Source: Bacteroidetes bacterium UBA1935
GTDB taxonomy: Bacteria > Bacteroidota > Bacteroidia > Chitinophagales > Chitinophagaceae
DNA: 64,000 nucleotides
Direction of reading: 5' to 3'
Assembly (NCBI GenBank): GCA_002337045.1
Contig: DDFF01000015.1
Span: 145,826-209,825 of the forward strand
In this document: piece by piece, positions 9,502-17,307 of the stretch
Position numbering within the stretch: position 1 is the first letter of the stretch
Layout: every line of letters begins with the position of its first letter
Notes under the pieces: generated by a model
The model's input: the letters and a program-made list of their open reading frames with translations, nothing else
Told to the model about the DNA's origin: nothing
Database searches by the model: none
Position numbers and translations under genes: made by a program

Positions 9502-10083
9502 ATGCAGCCCGAAGAGATACTGATACTTGTGGCGAAAGGCGATAAGAGCGCCTTCGGGCAACTGTATGCATTGTTTAAAGACAAGGTTTACAATACCAGT
9601 ATTTCGTATTTGCAACAGGAAAACGATGCAGAGGAGGTGACGCAGGACGTATTTGTGGAGGTATACCATAATGCCAATACCTATAAAGGTGGCGCAAGTG
9701 TATCTACATGGATATACAGGATTACAGTAAACAAATGTCTGGACCGCATTAGGTACAATAACAGGCAAAAGCGCTTCTCCTTTATTACCAGCATTTTCAA
9801 CAAGGACACCGGAGCCCTGCAACACGATAAGCCCCATTTTGACCATCCAGGGGTGGGGGTAGAAAACAAGGAAAGGGCAGCCATGTTGTTCAATGCCATC
9901 AGGCAACTGCCTGAAAGCCAGCAAACTGCGTTTATTCTGAAGCAGATAGAAGGGCTTTCGCAAAGGGAAATTTCGCAGATTATGGATATGGGCGAAAAGG
10001 CCGTAGAGTCGTTGCTGCAAAGGGCAAAAGCCAATTTGAGAAAAATTTTATCAGATTATTACAATTCAAACGAAGGATTATAA
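9502..10083 (+). CDS. ECF RNA polymerase sigma factor (sigma-70 family)
   Basis: I prefer the ATG at 9502 (193 residues); an upstream TTG at 9460 adds 14 residues lacking sigma character. Region 2 spans about residues 10-80, with FGQLYALFKDKVYNTSISYL and the acidic DAEEVTQDVFVEVY core. Region 4 spans about 125-185, with LPESQQTAFILKQIEGLSQ and a helix-turn-helix. A roughly 40-residue linker separates them. It directs RNA polymerase to stress-type promoters. It is the first gene of a three-gene operon with a small membrane protein and a Spy/CpxP-like protein, so those are the likely negative controllers or sensors. Its regulon is unknown. Confidence 0.9.
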   Translation: MQPEEILILVAKGDKSAFGQLYALFKDKVYNTSISYLQQENDAEEVTQDVFVEVYHNANTYKGGASVSTWIYRITVNKCLDRIRYNNRQKRFSFITSIFNKDTGALQHDKPHFDHPGVGVENKERAAMLFNAIRQLPESQQTAFILKQIEGLSQREISQIMDMGEKAVESLLQRAKANLRKILSDYYNSNEGL

Positions 10084-10112
10084 ATAAGAAAACGTCTAAA
10101 ACGATATAGGTT

Positions 10113-10424
10113 ATGAAGCAGAAGGATGAAAATAGGTGGGTTGAGGATGTCCTCAATAGCATGGACGGGGCTGCAAAAGCCCGCCCTGCGGAGGATTTGT
10201 ATGGTAAAATAGAACACAGAATAGCAGTTCCGTTTACCAAAGGGCGTACTATTTCGCTGACTACCTTCTCTGCCGCAGCCGCCAGCATTGTACTGCTGAT
10301 CGTATTGAATATGATGGCGCTGACAGGCAATAGCAGGAAGCATGATAACGGAAGGCCGGATGAAGTGTCTTCTGTAGCACGTTATTATGATATTACTAAC
10401 GAAAGTGAAGGGCTTGGTCTATGA
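10113..10424 (+). CDS. Small single-pass membrane protein, putative anti-sigma factor
   Basis: The 103-residue protein has a charged cytoplasmic N-terminus of about 48 residues, one membrane helix at about 49-68 (FSAAAASIVLLIVLNMMAL) and a short outer tail. No zinc-binding HxxxCxxC motif of classic anti-sigma factors is present. It lies 29 bases after the ECF sigma gene and overlaps the next gene by four bases (ATGA). Position and topology match small anti-sigma factors such as CnrY. That role is inferred from context rather than from homology I can recognise. Confidence 0.7.
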   Translation: MKQKDENRWVEDVLNSMDGAAKARPAEDLYGKIEHRIAVPFTKGRTISLTTFSAAAASIVLLIVLNMMALTGNSRKHDNGRPDEVSSVARYYDITNESEGLGL

Positions 10425-10897
10425 GAAAGGAAGTGTTTTATAGGGTAATCATCGTTGCATTGCTGCTGCTCAATTTTGGGGTGCTGGGCTATTTGTGGAT
10501 GGGTAAAAAGGAAATGCATCAACAAGGAGGGCCGGAAGGAGATAGGAGAAAAGAACCTGCTGGGTTTATTATAAAAAGCCTGCAGCTTGATGAGGAACAA
10601 CAGATGAAGTTTGAAGAGCTGAAGCACGAACACCAGCGTAATATGCAAATGGTACGTGAGGAAAGTAAAAACCTGCACGATGCCTTGTATAAAGAGCTGC
10701 ATAAGCAAACCGTTGATAGTAATGAGGTAGATAGCTTTATGCAACTGATAGTAGTAAATGCCAAACAGCGTGAAATGGTAAACTTTAACCACTTCCGCGA
10801 TTTGAAAACGATATTGAAACCAGAGCAATACAAGCTCTATGACGAATTTATTGAGGCAATAGCGCGTCGTTTTGGGCCGCCGCCGCCACATCACTAA
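10421..10897 (+). CDS. Membrane-anchored periplasmic Spy/CpxP- or CnrX-like sensor protein
   Basis: This 158-residue protein has an N-terminal membrane helix (about residues 7-25). A predicted all-helical periplasmic domain follows: LQLDEEQQMKFEELKHEHQ near 52, then two long charged helices and LKPEQYKLYDEF near 135, ending in a Pro/His-rich tail PPPPHH. The LxLxxEQ...LxPEQ pattern is typical of the Spy/CpxP/heavy-metal-sensor superfamily. The start overlaps the preceding gene. With the sigma factor and the small membrane protein it forms a set resembling the cnrYXH metal-sensing system. The terminal histidines could bind metal, but this is inference. Confidence 0.75.
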   Translation: MRKEVFYRVIIVALLLLNFGVLGYLWMGKKEMHQQGGPEGDRRKEPAGFIIKSLQLDEEQQMKFEELKHEHQRNMQMVREESKNLHDALYKELHKQTVDSNEVDSFMQLIVVNAKQREMVNFNHFRDLKTILKPEQYKLYDEFIEAIARRFGPPPPHH

Positions 10898-10947
10898 GGA
10901 GATGACTAAAGAAAATGCAATAGGGGTGTTGCATTACTAAGAGGAAG

Positions 10948-10971
10948 GCCGATGCGCGAGCATCGGCTTTT
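10948..10971 (+). terminator. Rho-independent terminator of the sigma factor operon
   Basis: An 8-bp GC-rich stem (10948-10955 with 10960-10967) with a GCGA loop is followed by TTTT. The T-tract is short, so strength is moderate. Confidence 0.7.
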
Positions 10972-10974
10972 ACA

Positions 10975-11005
10975 TTTGTGTTAACTGATTTTTGTGTTAC
11001 TTTAC
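10975..11005 (+). promoter_or_regulatory. Promoter of the BAX-inhibitor family gene
   Basis: TTTG at 10975-10978 and TACTTTAC at 10998-11005 are separated by 19 bases, the Bacteroidota -33/-7 spacing. The -7 is imperfect at its last two bases. The ATG follows 20 bases later. Confidence 0.5.
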
Positions 11006-11025
11006 AGTATAATAAATACTGAATA

Positions 11026-11775
11026 ATGGAAGAACGTAACACACCTATCGATTTTGCTGACTATACCGTGGTAGGTAGCAGCAAGCGCACAATGGCTAAG
11101 AATTTTATGGCGAATGTTTTCCTGTGGATGTTTGGTGCGTTGGCTATATCTGCAGCAACAGCATTTGCATTTGCTACAACGCCTTCATTGTTATTGTCTT
11201 TAATCAATGAAACAACAGGTGGTCTAAATCTGTTAGGTTATGCTGCCATGTTTGCACCGCTGGTATTTGTACTGACAATGTCGTTTGCATTTAACCGTTT
11301 GTCTGCAACTGCACTCACATTGTTTTTCATAGCTTATGCAGCGGTAACGGGCGTTAGCCTTAGTTTTATACTATTGATATACACTTCAGGTTCTGTAATC
11401 AGTTGTTTTGCCGCTGCATCACTGATGTTCGGTATTATGGCTGTAATGGGCTATACTACAGATAAAGACCTTACAAGTTTTGGTCGTATCCTTACTATGG
11501 GGCTGATAGGTATTGTAATCGCATCATTGATTAACTTCTTTATGAAGAGCGAAATGATGGAATACGTTATCAGTATTGTTGGTGTTGCTGTATTTACAGG
11601 TCTTACAGCTTACGATGTACAGAAGTTGAAACGTATTGGTGAAGGTGTGGAATTTGAAGGCACACCTGCTACAGCTACACGCAAACTGGCTATTATGGGT
11701 GCACTGAATCTGTATCTGGATTTTCTCAATCTGTTCCTGATGCTGCTGCGTTTGTTTGGTAACAGAAGGGACTAA
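11026..11775 (+). CDS. Bax inhibitor-1/YccA family membrane protein
   Basis: The 249-residue polytopic protein has about seven hydrophobic helices and ends with the typical Bax1-I closing pattern: VFTGLTAYDVQKLKRI near residue 190, then IMGALNLYLDFLNLFLMLLR. In this superfamily conserved acidic residues in the last helices form a pH-sensitive calcium leak, and the TAYDVQ and LYLDF aspartates are visible. The precise bacterial role is unclear; E. coli YccA modulates FtsH. It appears monocistronic, with its own promoter-like element and terminator. Confidence 0.9.
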   Translation: MEERNTPIDFADYTVVGSSKRTMAKNFMANVFLWMFGALAISAATAFAFATTPSLLLSLINETTGGLNLLGYAAMFAPLVFVLTMSFAFNRLSATALTLFFIAYAAVTGVSLSFILLIYTSGSVISCFAAASLMFGIMAVMGYTTDKDLTSFGRILTMGLIGIVIASLINFFMKSEMMEYVISIVGVAVFTGLTAYDVQKLKRIGEGVEFEGTPATATRKLAIMGALNLYLDFLNLFLMLLRLFGNRRD

Positions 11776-11795
11776 TATTCCAACGTATGATATTT

Positions 11796-11828
11796 AAGGC
11801 CTCGCATTTGCGGGGTCTTTTTATTTTT
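11796..11828 (+). terminator. Rho-independent terminator
   Basis: A 10-bp stem with G-U pairs (11796-11805 with 11810-11819) and an ATTT loop is followed by T-rich sequence. It separates the Bax inhibitor gene from the glycosyltransferase 18 bases downstream. Confidence 0.75.
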
Positions 11829-11845
11829 ACTATATCTTAGTCATT

Positions 11846-13435
11846 ATGTATGCTTTTTTGCAAAAGAGGTGGGTTTTATTGCTAACGTTAATCGTTTTTA
11901 TTGCACTAAAAATACCTCACTTATCTTACCCTTTTTATTGGGACGAAAGCTGGCCCTATGCTTCCGGAGTGAAGCATATGTTTGCAAACGGTCCCAGCTT
12001 GATGCCCGGAGCTATTGATGGTGAGTTGTCGAGAGGGCATCCACTTATGTTCCACTTTCTTGCTTCTTTGTGGATGAAACTTTTTGGAACATCTAATTTT
12101 GTGATGCATACATTCCCGCTTTTCATTGCAGTATTGTTCATGATTGCTATCTACGAAGCCGGTTTGAGGCTGTTTGATAAACGCGTTGCAATTACAGCTT
12201 TATTGTTGATATCGTTTCAGCAACTGTTTTTTGTACAGTCGTCTTTTGTTTTGCTTGAGATGATGCTTGCTTTTCTGGCTTTTGTCAGTATTTATTTCTA
12301 CGTAACTAAGCAATATGTATTAACGGCATTATCTCTTACAATGCTATATTATACTAAAGAGAGTGGTATGATATTGGGATTGGTACTCGGGGTAGATGCA
12401 TTAATCGGATTGTTTAGTAAACAAAAAACAGTAAAAGATAAGCTGTATGGAATATTATCATTGGGAGTGCCGATATTAGCTATTGCAGCATTTTTTATTA
12501 TACAAAAGCAGGTGAGTGGATGGTATGTTTTGCCCTTATATTCAAATACGTTCGAAACTGCGTGGTATTGGTATTATGAGAAGATAAGGTCGGGGGTTAA
12601 GGTGTGCTTCAGGGATGATTTAAGGAAATACTATTTCCTTTTGTTGGTGATGTTGTCTGTAGTGGCTGCACTGAGAATTAAGAAGCCACTCATGGCATCT
12701 ATGCTTATTGCATTACCAATTGTAACACTATTGTGTAGTGATAGCTACCATTGGCTATTGCCAAATTATATAACGGTCTTGTTGCTACCTGTGGTTTTGC
12801 TTTTTGTAGTGTACAGCATGTTTAAAGTGTCGGACTATCATACGCCCAACCAAAGAAAGTTTGTACTGCTGTCTATATGGCTGGTAATATTGTTTATATA
12901 CTATTCAGCTATTAATATGTTTCATATTAACAGGTATTTGATTATTGCATTTGTACCTGTAATGTTTGTAGCGGCTATTTATACAGTATCTATCATTAGC
13001 AAGATTAATGCGAAGTTGTTCCTGCCTTTTCTGATAATAATGCTTGGTATTGAAGCGTATGCCTACAAAAAAGATACAAGTCTCGGTGATATTAAATTGG
13101 GGGCTTTTGATGCTATGTCTGTAGAGCAAAGTCTAGTGCAATACGTAGAAAGAAAAGCATTTTACGATAAGCAAATTGCTGTATTTGAGCATCTTCAATA
13201 TTTACACCTATTAGACAGTACAACAGGTTTCAGGTCTACGAACAAACCATTTTTGCATGTAGAAAAATGGGGTAACTATTTTAAAGCAGACGTAGTAATG
13301 ATTGAAAATATTGAAATGAAAGCGCCGTTGGAAATCTATTCTAATATGGCAAGAGATACATCTTATATACTTGCTCACAAAGTAGAGCGAGGTCTTGCCT
13401 GGGGGGCAGTGTTTGTGAGGAAAGATATAAAGTAG
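11846..13435 (+). CDS. GT39/ArnT-like membrane glycosyltransferase
   Basis: At 529 residues with about 11-12 hydrophobic segments this fits the GT-C fold. YWDESWPYA near residue 32 supplies the acidic (D/E) motif expected in the first loop of dolichyl-phosphate-mannose mannosyltransferase and ArnT-type enzymes, followed by RGHPLMFHFLASLWMKLFG. Such enzymes transfer sugars from polyprenyl-phosphate donors on the periplasmic face of the inner membrane. The acceptor is unknown. The gene stands alone between two terminators, converging on lepA. Confidence 0.82.
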   Translation: MYAFLQKRWVLLLTLIVFIALKIPHLSYPFYWDESWPYASGVKHMFANGPSLMPGAIDGELSRGHPLMFHFLASLWMKLFGTSNFVMHTFPLFIAVLFMIAIYEAGLRLFDKRVAITALLLISFQQLFFVQSSFVLLEMMLAFLAFVSIYFYVTKQYVLTALSLTMLYYTKESGMILGLVLGVDALIGLFSKQKTVKDKLYGILSLGVPILAIAAFFIIQKQVSGWYVLPLYSNTFETAWYWYYEKIRSGVKVCFRDDLRKYYFLLLVMLSVVAALRIKKPLMASMLIALPIVTLLCSDSYHWLLPNYITVLLLPVVLLFVVYSMFKVSDYHTPNQRKFVLLSIWLVILFIYYSAINMFHINRYLIIAFVPVMFVAAIYTVSIISKINAKLFLPFLIIMLGIEAYAYKKDTSLGDIKLGAFDAMSVEQSLVQYVERKAFYDKQIAVFEHLQYLHLLDSTTGFRSTNKPFLHVEKWGNYFKADVVMIENIEMKAPLEIYSNMARDTSYILAHKVERGLAWGAVFVRKDIK

Positions 13436-13458
13436 ACATGAATGGTCTTGACTGATAT

Positions 13459-13490
13459 AAAAAAGCCACACTATATAGTGTGGCTTTTTT
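13459..13490. terminator. Bidirectional terminator
   Basis: A perfect palindrome with a GCCACACTA/TAGTGTGGC stem is flanked by six A and six T residues. It sits between the convergent GT39-type gene and lepA and can terminate both. Confidence 0.9.
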
Positions 13491-13505
13491 ATATAGCATT
13501 TATTA

Positions 13506-15305
13506 CTATTCGTCCAGTTTCAGTACAGCAAGGAACGCTTCCTGTGGTATATCTACGCTACCAATCTGGCGCATACGTTTTTTACCTTCTTTCTGTTTCT
13601 CCAACAGTTTGCGTTTACGACTGATGTCACCACCATAACACTTAGCGGTAACGTCTTTGCGCATTGCAGAGATAGTTTCGCGGGCTATGATTTTTGCACC
13701 TACTGCAGCCTGTATTGCAATCATGAATTGCTGGCGAGGCAACAGTTCTTTTAGTTTAGCACACAGCTTGCGGCCAAAGTCTTGCGCACGGCTGCGGTGT
13801 ATCAATGCACTCAGGGCATCCACTTTTTCTGCATTCAGCAGGATATCCATTTTGATGATATCGCTCTCGCGATAGTCAAGTGGCTGATAATCGAAAGATG
13901 CATAACCACGTGTTGAAGACTTCAGCTTGTCGTAAAAGTCGAACACGATTTCTGCCAGTGGCAATTCAAATATCAATTCAACACGTGTTGGTGTCAGGTA
14001 GTGCTGATTTATCAGTATACCACGCTTACCCAGACACAAGCTCATGATGTTACCTATATAGTCGGGCAGGGTAATTATTTGTGCACGTATGAATGGTTCT
14101 TCAATCCTATCCAGCCTGCTCGGGTCAGGCATTTCGGTAGGGTTGTTTACTATGAGGGCAACTTCAGGTTCGCGGGTTGTATAAGCCTTGAAGCTAACAT
14201 TCGGCACGGTGGTGATAACCGTTTGGTTAAACTCACGTTCCAGACGTTCCTGAATAATTTCCATATGCAGCATACCAAGGAAGCCACAACGGAAACCAAA
14301 GCCAAGCGCCTGTGAAGTTTCAGGTTCAAACGTCAGCGAAGCATCGTTCAGCTGCAGTTTTTCCATACAGTCGCGTAGCTCCTCAAAGTCGTCTGTTTCT
14401 ACCGGGAAGATACCGGCAAATACCATCGGCTTCACCTCTTCAAAGCCTTTTACGATCTCGGTAGTAGGGTTTACAGAGGTAGTAACTGTATCACCTACTT
14501 TTACATCTTTGGCATTTTTAATACCTGTGATGATATAACCTACGTCGCCGGTTTTTACCTCTTTGCGAGGCTCAAGCCCCAGACGCAATACACCTACTTC
14601 ATCAGCAAAGTATTCATTGCCTGTATGTACAAATTTTACTTTTTCACCTTTTTTGATGCTACCATTCAGTACACGATAGTATGCGATGATACCTCGGAAA
14701 GAGTTGAACACGCTATCGAAGATAAGCGCCTGTAATGGTGCTTCCGGGTCGCCTTTCGGTGCAGGTATACGGTCGATGATAGCAGTCATAATATCTTCGA
14801 TACCAATACCGCTTTTACCACTTGCCAGAATAATGTCTTCCGGTTTGCAGCCTATCAGGTCTACAATCTGGTCTGTTACTTCCGGGATCTTAGCACCATC
14901 CATATCAATCTTGTTGATAACAGGGATGATTTCCAGATCGTTTTCCAGAGCCAGATAAAGGTTGGATATAGTTTGTGCCTGTATACCCTGAGAAGCATCT
15001 ACCAACAACAGTGCGCCTTCGCAGGCAGCCAGTGCACGGGATACTTCGTAAGAAAAGTCTACGTGGCCGGGGGTATCTATTAGGTTTATTGCATATTTCT
15101 TGCCATCCTTATGCGTATAGTCCATCTGTATAGCATGGCTCTTGATGGTAATACCTTTCTCCCGCTCCAGATCCATATCGTCCAATACCTGAGCCTGCAT
15201 ATCGCGGTCAGATATTGTTTTGGTATGCTCAAGCAGCCTATCGGCCAAGGTGCTTTTACCGTGGTCGATATGGGCTATAATACAGAAATTTCTAATGTGT
15301 TGCAT
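13506..15305 (-). CDS. lepA: Elongation factor 4 (LepA), back-translocating GTPase
   Basis: I start at the ATG at 15305, giving MQHIRNFCIIAHIDHGKST and 599 residues, the usual LepA length; an ATG 33 bases upstream would add an atypical leader. The GTPase domain shows the P-loop AHIDHGKST, DTPGHVDF (G3) and NKIDMDGA (G4). Domain II and the LepA-specific C-terminal domain follow, with CYGGDISRKRKLLEKQKEGK near residue 560. It acts on stalled or mistranslocated ribosomes. It is followed by a bidirectional terminator and preceded by a -7-like element. Confidence 0.97.
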   Translation of the reverse strand: MQHIRNFCIIAHIDHGKSTLADRLLEHTKTISDRDMQAQVLDDMDLEREKGITIKSHAIQMDYTHKDGKKYAINLIDTPGHVDFSYEVSRALAACEGALLLVDASQGIQAQTISNLYLALENDLEIIPVINKIDMDGAKIPEVTDQIVDLIGCKPEDIILASGKSGIGIEDIMTAIIDRIPAPKGDPEAPLQALIFDSVFNSFRGIIAYYRVLNGSIKKGEKVKFVHTGNEYFADEVGVLRLGLEPRKEVKTGDVGYIITGIKNAKDVKVGDTVTTSVNPTTEIVKGFEEVKPMVFAGIFPVETDDFEELRDCMEKLQLNDASLTFEPETSQALGFGFRCGFLGMLHMEIIQERLEREFNQTVITTVPNVSFKAYTTREPEVALIVNNPTEMPDPSRLDRIEEPFIRAQIITLPDYIGNIMSLCLGKRGILINQHYLTPTRVELIFELPLAEIVFDFYDKLKSSTRGYASFDYQPLDYRESDIIKMDILLNAEKVDALSALIHRSRAQDFGRKLCAKLKELLPRQQFMIAIQAAVGAKIIARETISAMRKDVTAKCYGGDISRKRKLLEKQKEGKKRMRQIGSVDIPQEAFLAVLKLDE

Positions 15306-15324
15306 ATGCGCTAAAAACGAGCTG

Positions 15325-15332
15325 CAAATGTA
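15325..15332 (-). promoter_or_regulatory. -7 element TACATTTG for lepA
   Basis: This is an exact match to TAnnTTTG on the minus strand, 20 bases upstream of the chosen lepA ATG, which supports that start over the one at 15338. No good -33 match is seen. Confidence 0.55.
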
Positions 15333-15516
15333 CGCCAACTATTTGTGATTTATTGATTTTGCTCAACTGTTAAAATAAAGAAAACCATCAGGTGTTTTAA
15401 CAGTATATATAGCAGGAACCGCGTTTTATGTACGTAAGTTTATAATGACAAGCGGCGATAAGCAATACGCATATGCTATCCGCAAGATTGATTAACCTTT
15501 ATTAAAAACACATGTT

Positions 15517-15819
15517 ATGAACGGAAATGCGAAATTTTTAATTGGTGCTGCAGCCGGGATAGCTGTGGGCCTGCTGTTGGCTCCTCGCAAAGGAAAAGAA
15601 CTGAGAGATGATATTACGGACCAGGCAGACAAACTGAAAAACAAATTCGAAAAGCTGCTGGGTAAAGCTAATGGTAATCTCGAAGACCTGAAGGCGTATC
15701 TGAATAAGAACATTGAAGGACTGACCGATGATGTGAAGCAAAAACTGATTGAAATGCTGAACGAAGCAGAACAATCTGCACATGCCGCTAAACGATATGT
15801 GAAAAACGGCGCTGTATAG
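15517..15819 (+). CDS. YtxH domain-containing protein
   Basis: The 100-residue protein begins with a short hydrophobic glycine-rich helix, FLIGAAAGIAVGLLLAPRKG, the signature of the YtxH family, then a charged amphipathic helical region to the end. YtxH proteins are small general-stress proteins, probably anchored in the inner membrane, of unknown mechanism. It is monocistronic, with a 211-base upstream region and a strong terminator downstream. Confidence 0.88.
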   Translation: MNGNAKFLIGAAAGIAVGLLLAPRKGKELRDDITDQADKLKNKFEKLLGKANGNLEDLKAYLNKNIEGLTDDVKQKLIEMLNEAEQSAHAAKRYVKNGAV

Positions 15820-15840
15820 CAGACCTACGTAAGCATAAGT

Positions 15841-15872
15841 AAAAAGGCACAGGATTTTCCTGTGCCTTTTTT
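15841..15872. terminator. Terminator between ytxH-like gene and acetoacetyl-CoA reductase gene
   Basis: A stem GGCACAGG/CCTGTGCC extended by A-T pairs has a 5-base loop, with five A on the left and six T on the right. It can act in both directions for these convergent genes. Confidence 0.9.
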
Positions 15873-15890
15873 GTAATATGAATACATGAT

Positions 15891-16637
15891 TTAGTAAACG
15901 TGCTGCCCACCGTTGATGGCATAGTTGGCGCCTGTGATGAAGCTGGTGTCTTTTGATGCGAGGAACGATACCAGATGCGCTATCTCGTCTGTGCCGCCCA
16001 TGCGCCCTACAGGTATTTCCGCAATAATCTTGTTGCGGTGTTCTTCTGCAACTGCCATTACCATATCTGTAGCAATATAACCGGGGGAGATAGTGTTGAC
16101 CGTAATACCTTTCTTCGCTACTTCCATAGCCAGTGTTTTGGTGAAGCCATGCATACCTGCTTTGGCTGCAGAGTAGTTAGCCTGCCCAAACTGACCACGC
16201 TGACCGTTTACCGAAGATATATTGATGATGCGCCCATAGTTGCGTTCTATCATCTGGTTGATGACCTGGCGCGTACAATTGAATACACTGTAAAGATTGG
16301 TTCTAAGAACTGCATCCCAGTTTTCGGGCGTCATCTTTCTGAACTGTCCGTCGCGGGTAATGCCTGCATTGTTTACCAGCACATCTATAGCGCCTATTTC
16401 TGTTTCTATGTGTTGCACCATATTGCCTACAGCTTCATAGTCGCAAACATCTGCCTGATACATATCAACCTTGTAACCTTCGGCGGTCATTTTCTCCTGC
16501 CACTTCATGGCTTTTTCTTTGTTGCTGTAGTTGGCTACCACGTGAAAGCCATCATCGGCAAGCCTCTTGCAGATAGCTGTGCCGAGACCACCCGTACCAC
16601 CTGTTACCAATGCCACATACTTCTTGTTCGTATCCAT
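15891..16637 (-). CDS. phbB: Acetoacetyl-CoA reductase (short-chain dehydrogenase)
   Basis: The 248-residue SDR has the Rossmann motif TGGTGGLG at residues 12-19, NNAG at 89-92, the catalytic serine in NISS (141/142), and Tyr155 and Lys159 of YSAAK. Wording such as YNKKYVALVTGG at the start, FRKMTPENWDAVLRTNLYS and NTISPGYIATDMV resembles PhbB more than housekeeping FabG. PhbB reduces acetoacetyl-CoA to 3-hydroxybutyryl-CoA with NADPH for polyhydroxybutyrate. No phbA or phbC is adjacent, so a general 3-oxoacyl reductase role remains possible. The upstream region contains an inverted repeat. Confidence 0.82.
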   Translation of the reverse strand: MDTNKKYVALVTGGTGGLGTAICKRLADDGFHVVANYSNKEKAMKWQEKMTAEGYKVDMYQADVCDYEAVGNMVQHIETEIGAIDVLVNNAGITRDGQFRKMTPENWDAVLRTNLYSVFNCTRQVINQMIERNYGRIINISSVNGQRGQFGQANYSAAKAGMHGFTKTLAMEVAKKGITVNTISPGYIATDMVMAVAEEHRNKIIAEIPVGRMGGTDEIAHLVSFLASKDTSFITGANYAINGGQHVY

Positions 16638-16656
16638 ACTGAGAAAGAATTAAAAA

Positions 16657-16696
16657 AGGTTATCAATTGATATTTATTAAATATAACCGATAACCT
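16657..16696. repeat. Inverted repeat upstream of the phbB-like gene
   Basis: AGGTTATC (16657-16664) and GATAACCT (16689-16696) are perfect inverted copies; a further ATAACC lies at 16683-16688. The repeat sits 20-60 bases upstream of the reductase start and could bind a dimeric regulator. It lacks a T-tract and does not look like a terminator. Confidence 0.45.
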
Positions 16697-16746
16697 GCAA
16701 GAAGTCAATGGCAATCTGCCATATGTAGAATTAATTCTAAGAAATA

Positions 16747-17223
16747 TTAATATTTCTGCAGCAATACATTCGCTGTAGCTACTACGCCCTCTTCACGCCC
16801 TATAAAACTCAGGTGTTCTGTAGTTGTTGCTTTGATAGAAACATCGTCCAATGATATATGCAGCAGATTGGCAATAGTGCTCTGCATTTCAGGCACATAG
16901 GGTGCTATTTTAGGCGCCTGCAGTAGCAAGGTACTATCTATGTTTACCAGCCAGAAACCTTTTTCGCGCACCAGATTGTAGGTACGGCGCAGCAATACTT
17001 TACTATCTATGCCTTTGTATGCAGGATCTGTATCGGGAAAGTGTTTGCCTATATCGCCGAGGCACAACGCTCCGAGCATGGCATCGCAAATAGCATGCAG
17101 CAGTACATCTGCATCAGAGTGCCCAACTGCACCTTTTGTATGTGGTATTTTTACGCCGCCCAGCCATAGCTCGCGGCCTTCAGCCAGTTGATGAAAATCT
17201 ATTCCTTGTCCTATTCTGTACAT
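16747..17223 (-). CDS. ispF: 2-C-methyl-D-erythritol 2,4-cyclodiphosphate synthase
   Basis: Starting at the ATG at 17223 the protein is 158 residues, the normal IspF length, and opens with MYRIGQGIDFH. Asp9 and His11 are the zinc ligands, and GHSDADVLLHAICDA (34-48) provides His43. The C-terminal signature is SIKATTTEHLSFIGREEG. It converts CDP-ME 2-phosphate to MEcPP in the methylerythritol phosphate isoprenoid pathway, so this organism makes isoprenoids by the MEP route. It stands apart from ispD and is separated from upstream hutU by a terminator. Confidence 0.97.
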   Translation of the reverse strand: MYRIGQGIDFHQLAEGRELWLGGVKIPHTKGAVGHSDADVLLHAICDAMLGALCLGDIGKHFPDTDPAYKGIDSKVLLRRTYNLVREKGFWLVNIDSTLLLQAPKIAPYVPEMQSTIANLLHISLDDVSIKATTTEHLSFIGREEGVVATANVLLQKY

Positions 17224-17249
17224 AATTTCAAATATAACGAAGCCGAAAT

Positions 17250-17286
17250 AAAAAACCGTAGAAGTAATCAAACTCCTACGGTTTTT
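17250..17286 (-). terminator. Terminator of hutU
   Basis: An 11-bp stem (17251-17261 with 17276-17286) is followed on the minus strand by a run of six T. It separates hutU from ispF and may contain part of the ispF leader. Confidence 0.8.
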
Positions 17287-17307
17287 ACGATTATTTAACG
17301 CGGGCAA

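Noticed and set aside
15891..16637. Housekeeping FabG
   Set aside because: The wording around the active site and the PhbB-like opening favour acetoacetyl-CoA reductase, though fabG function is not excluded.
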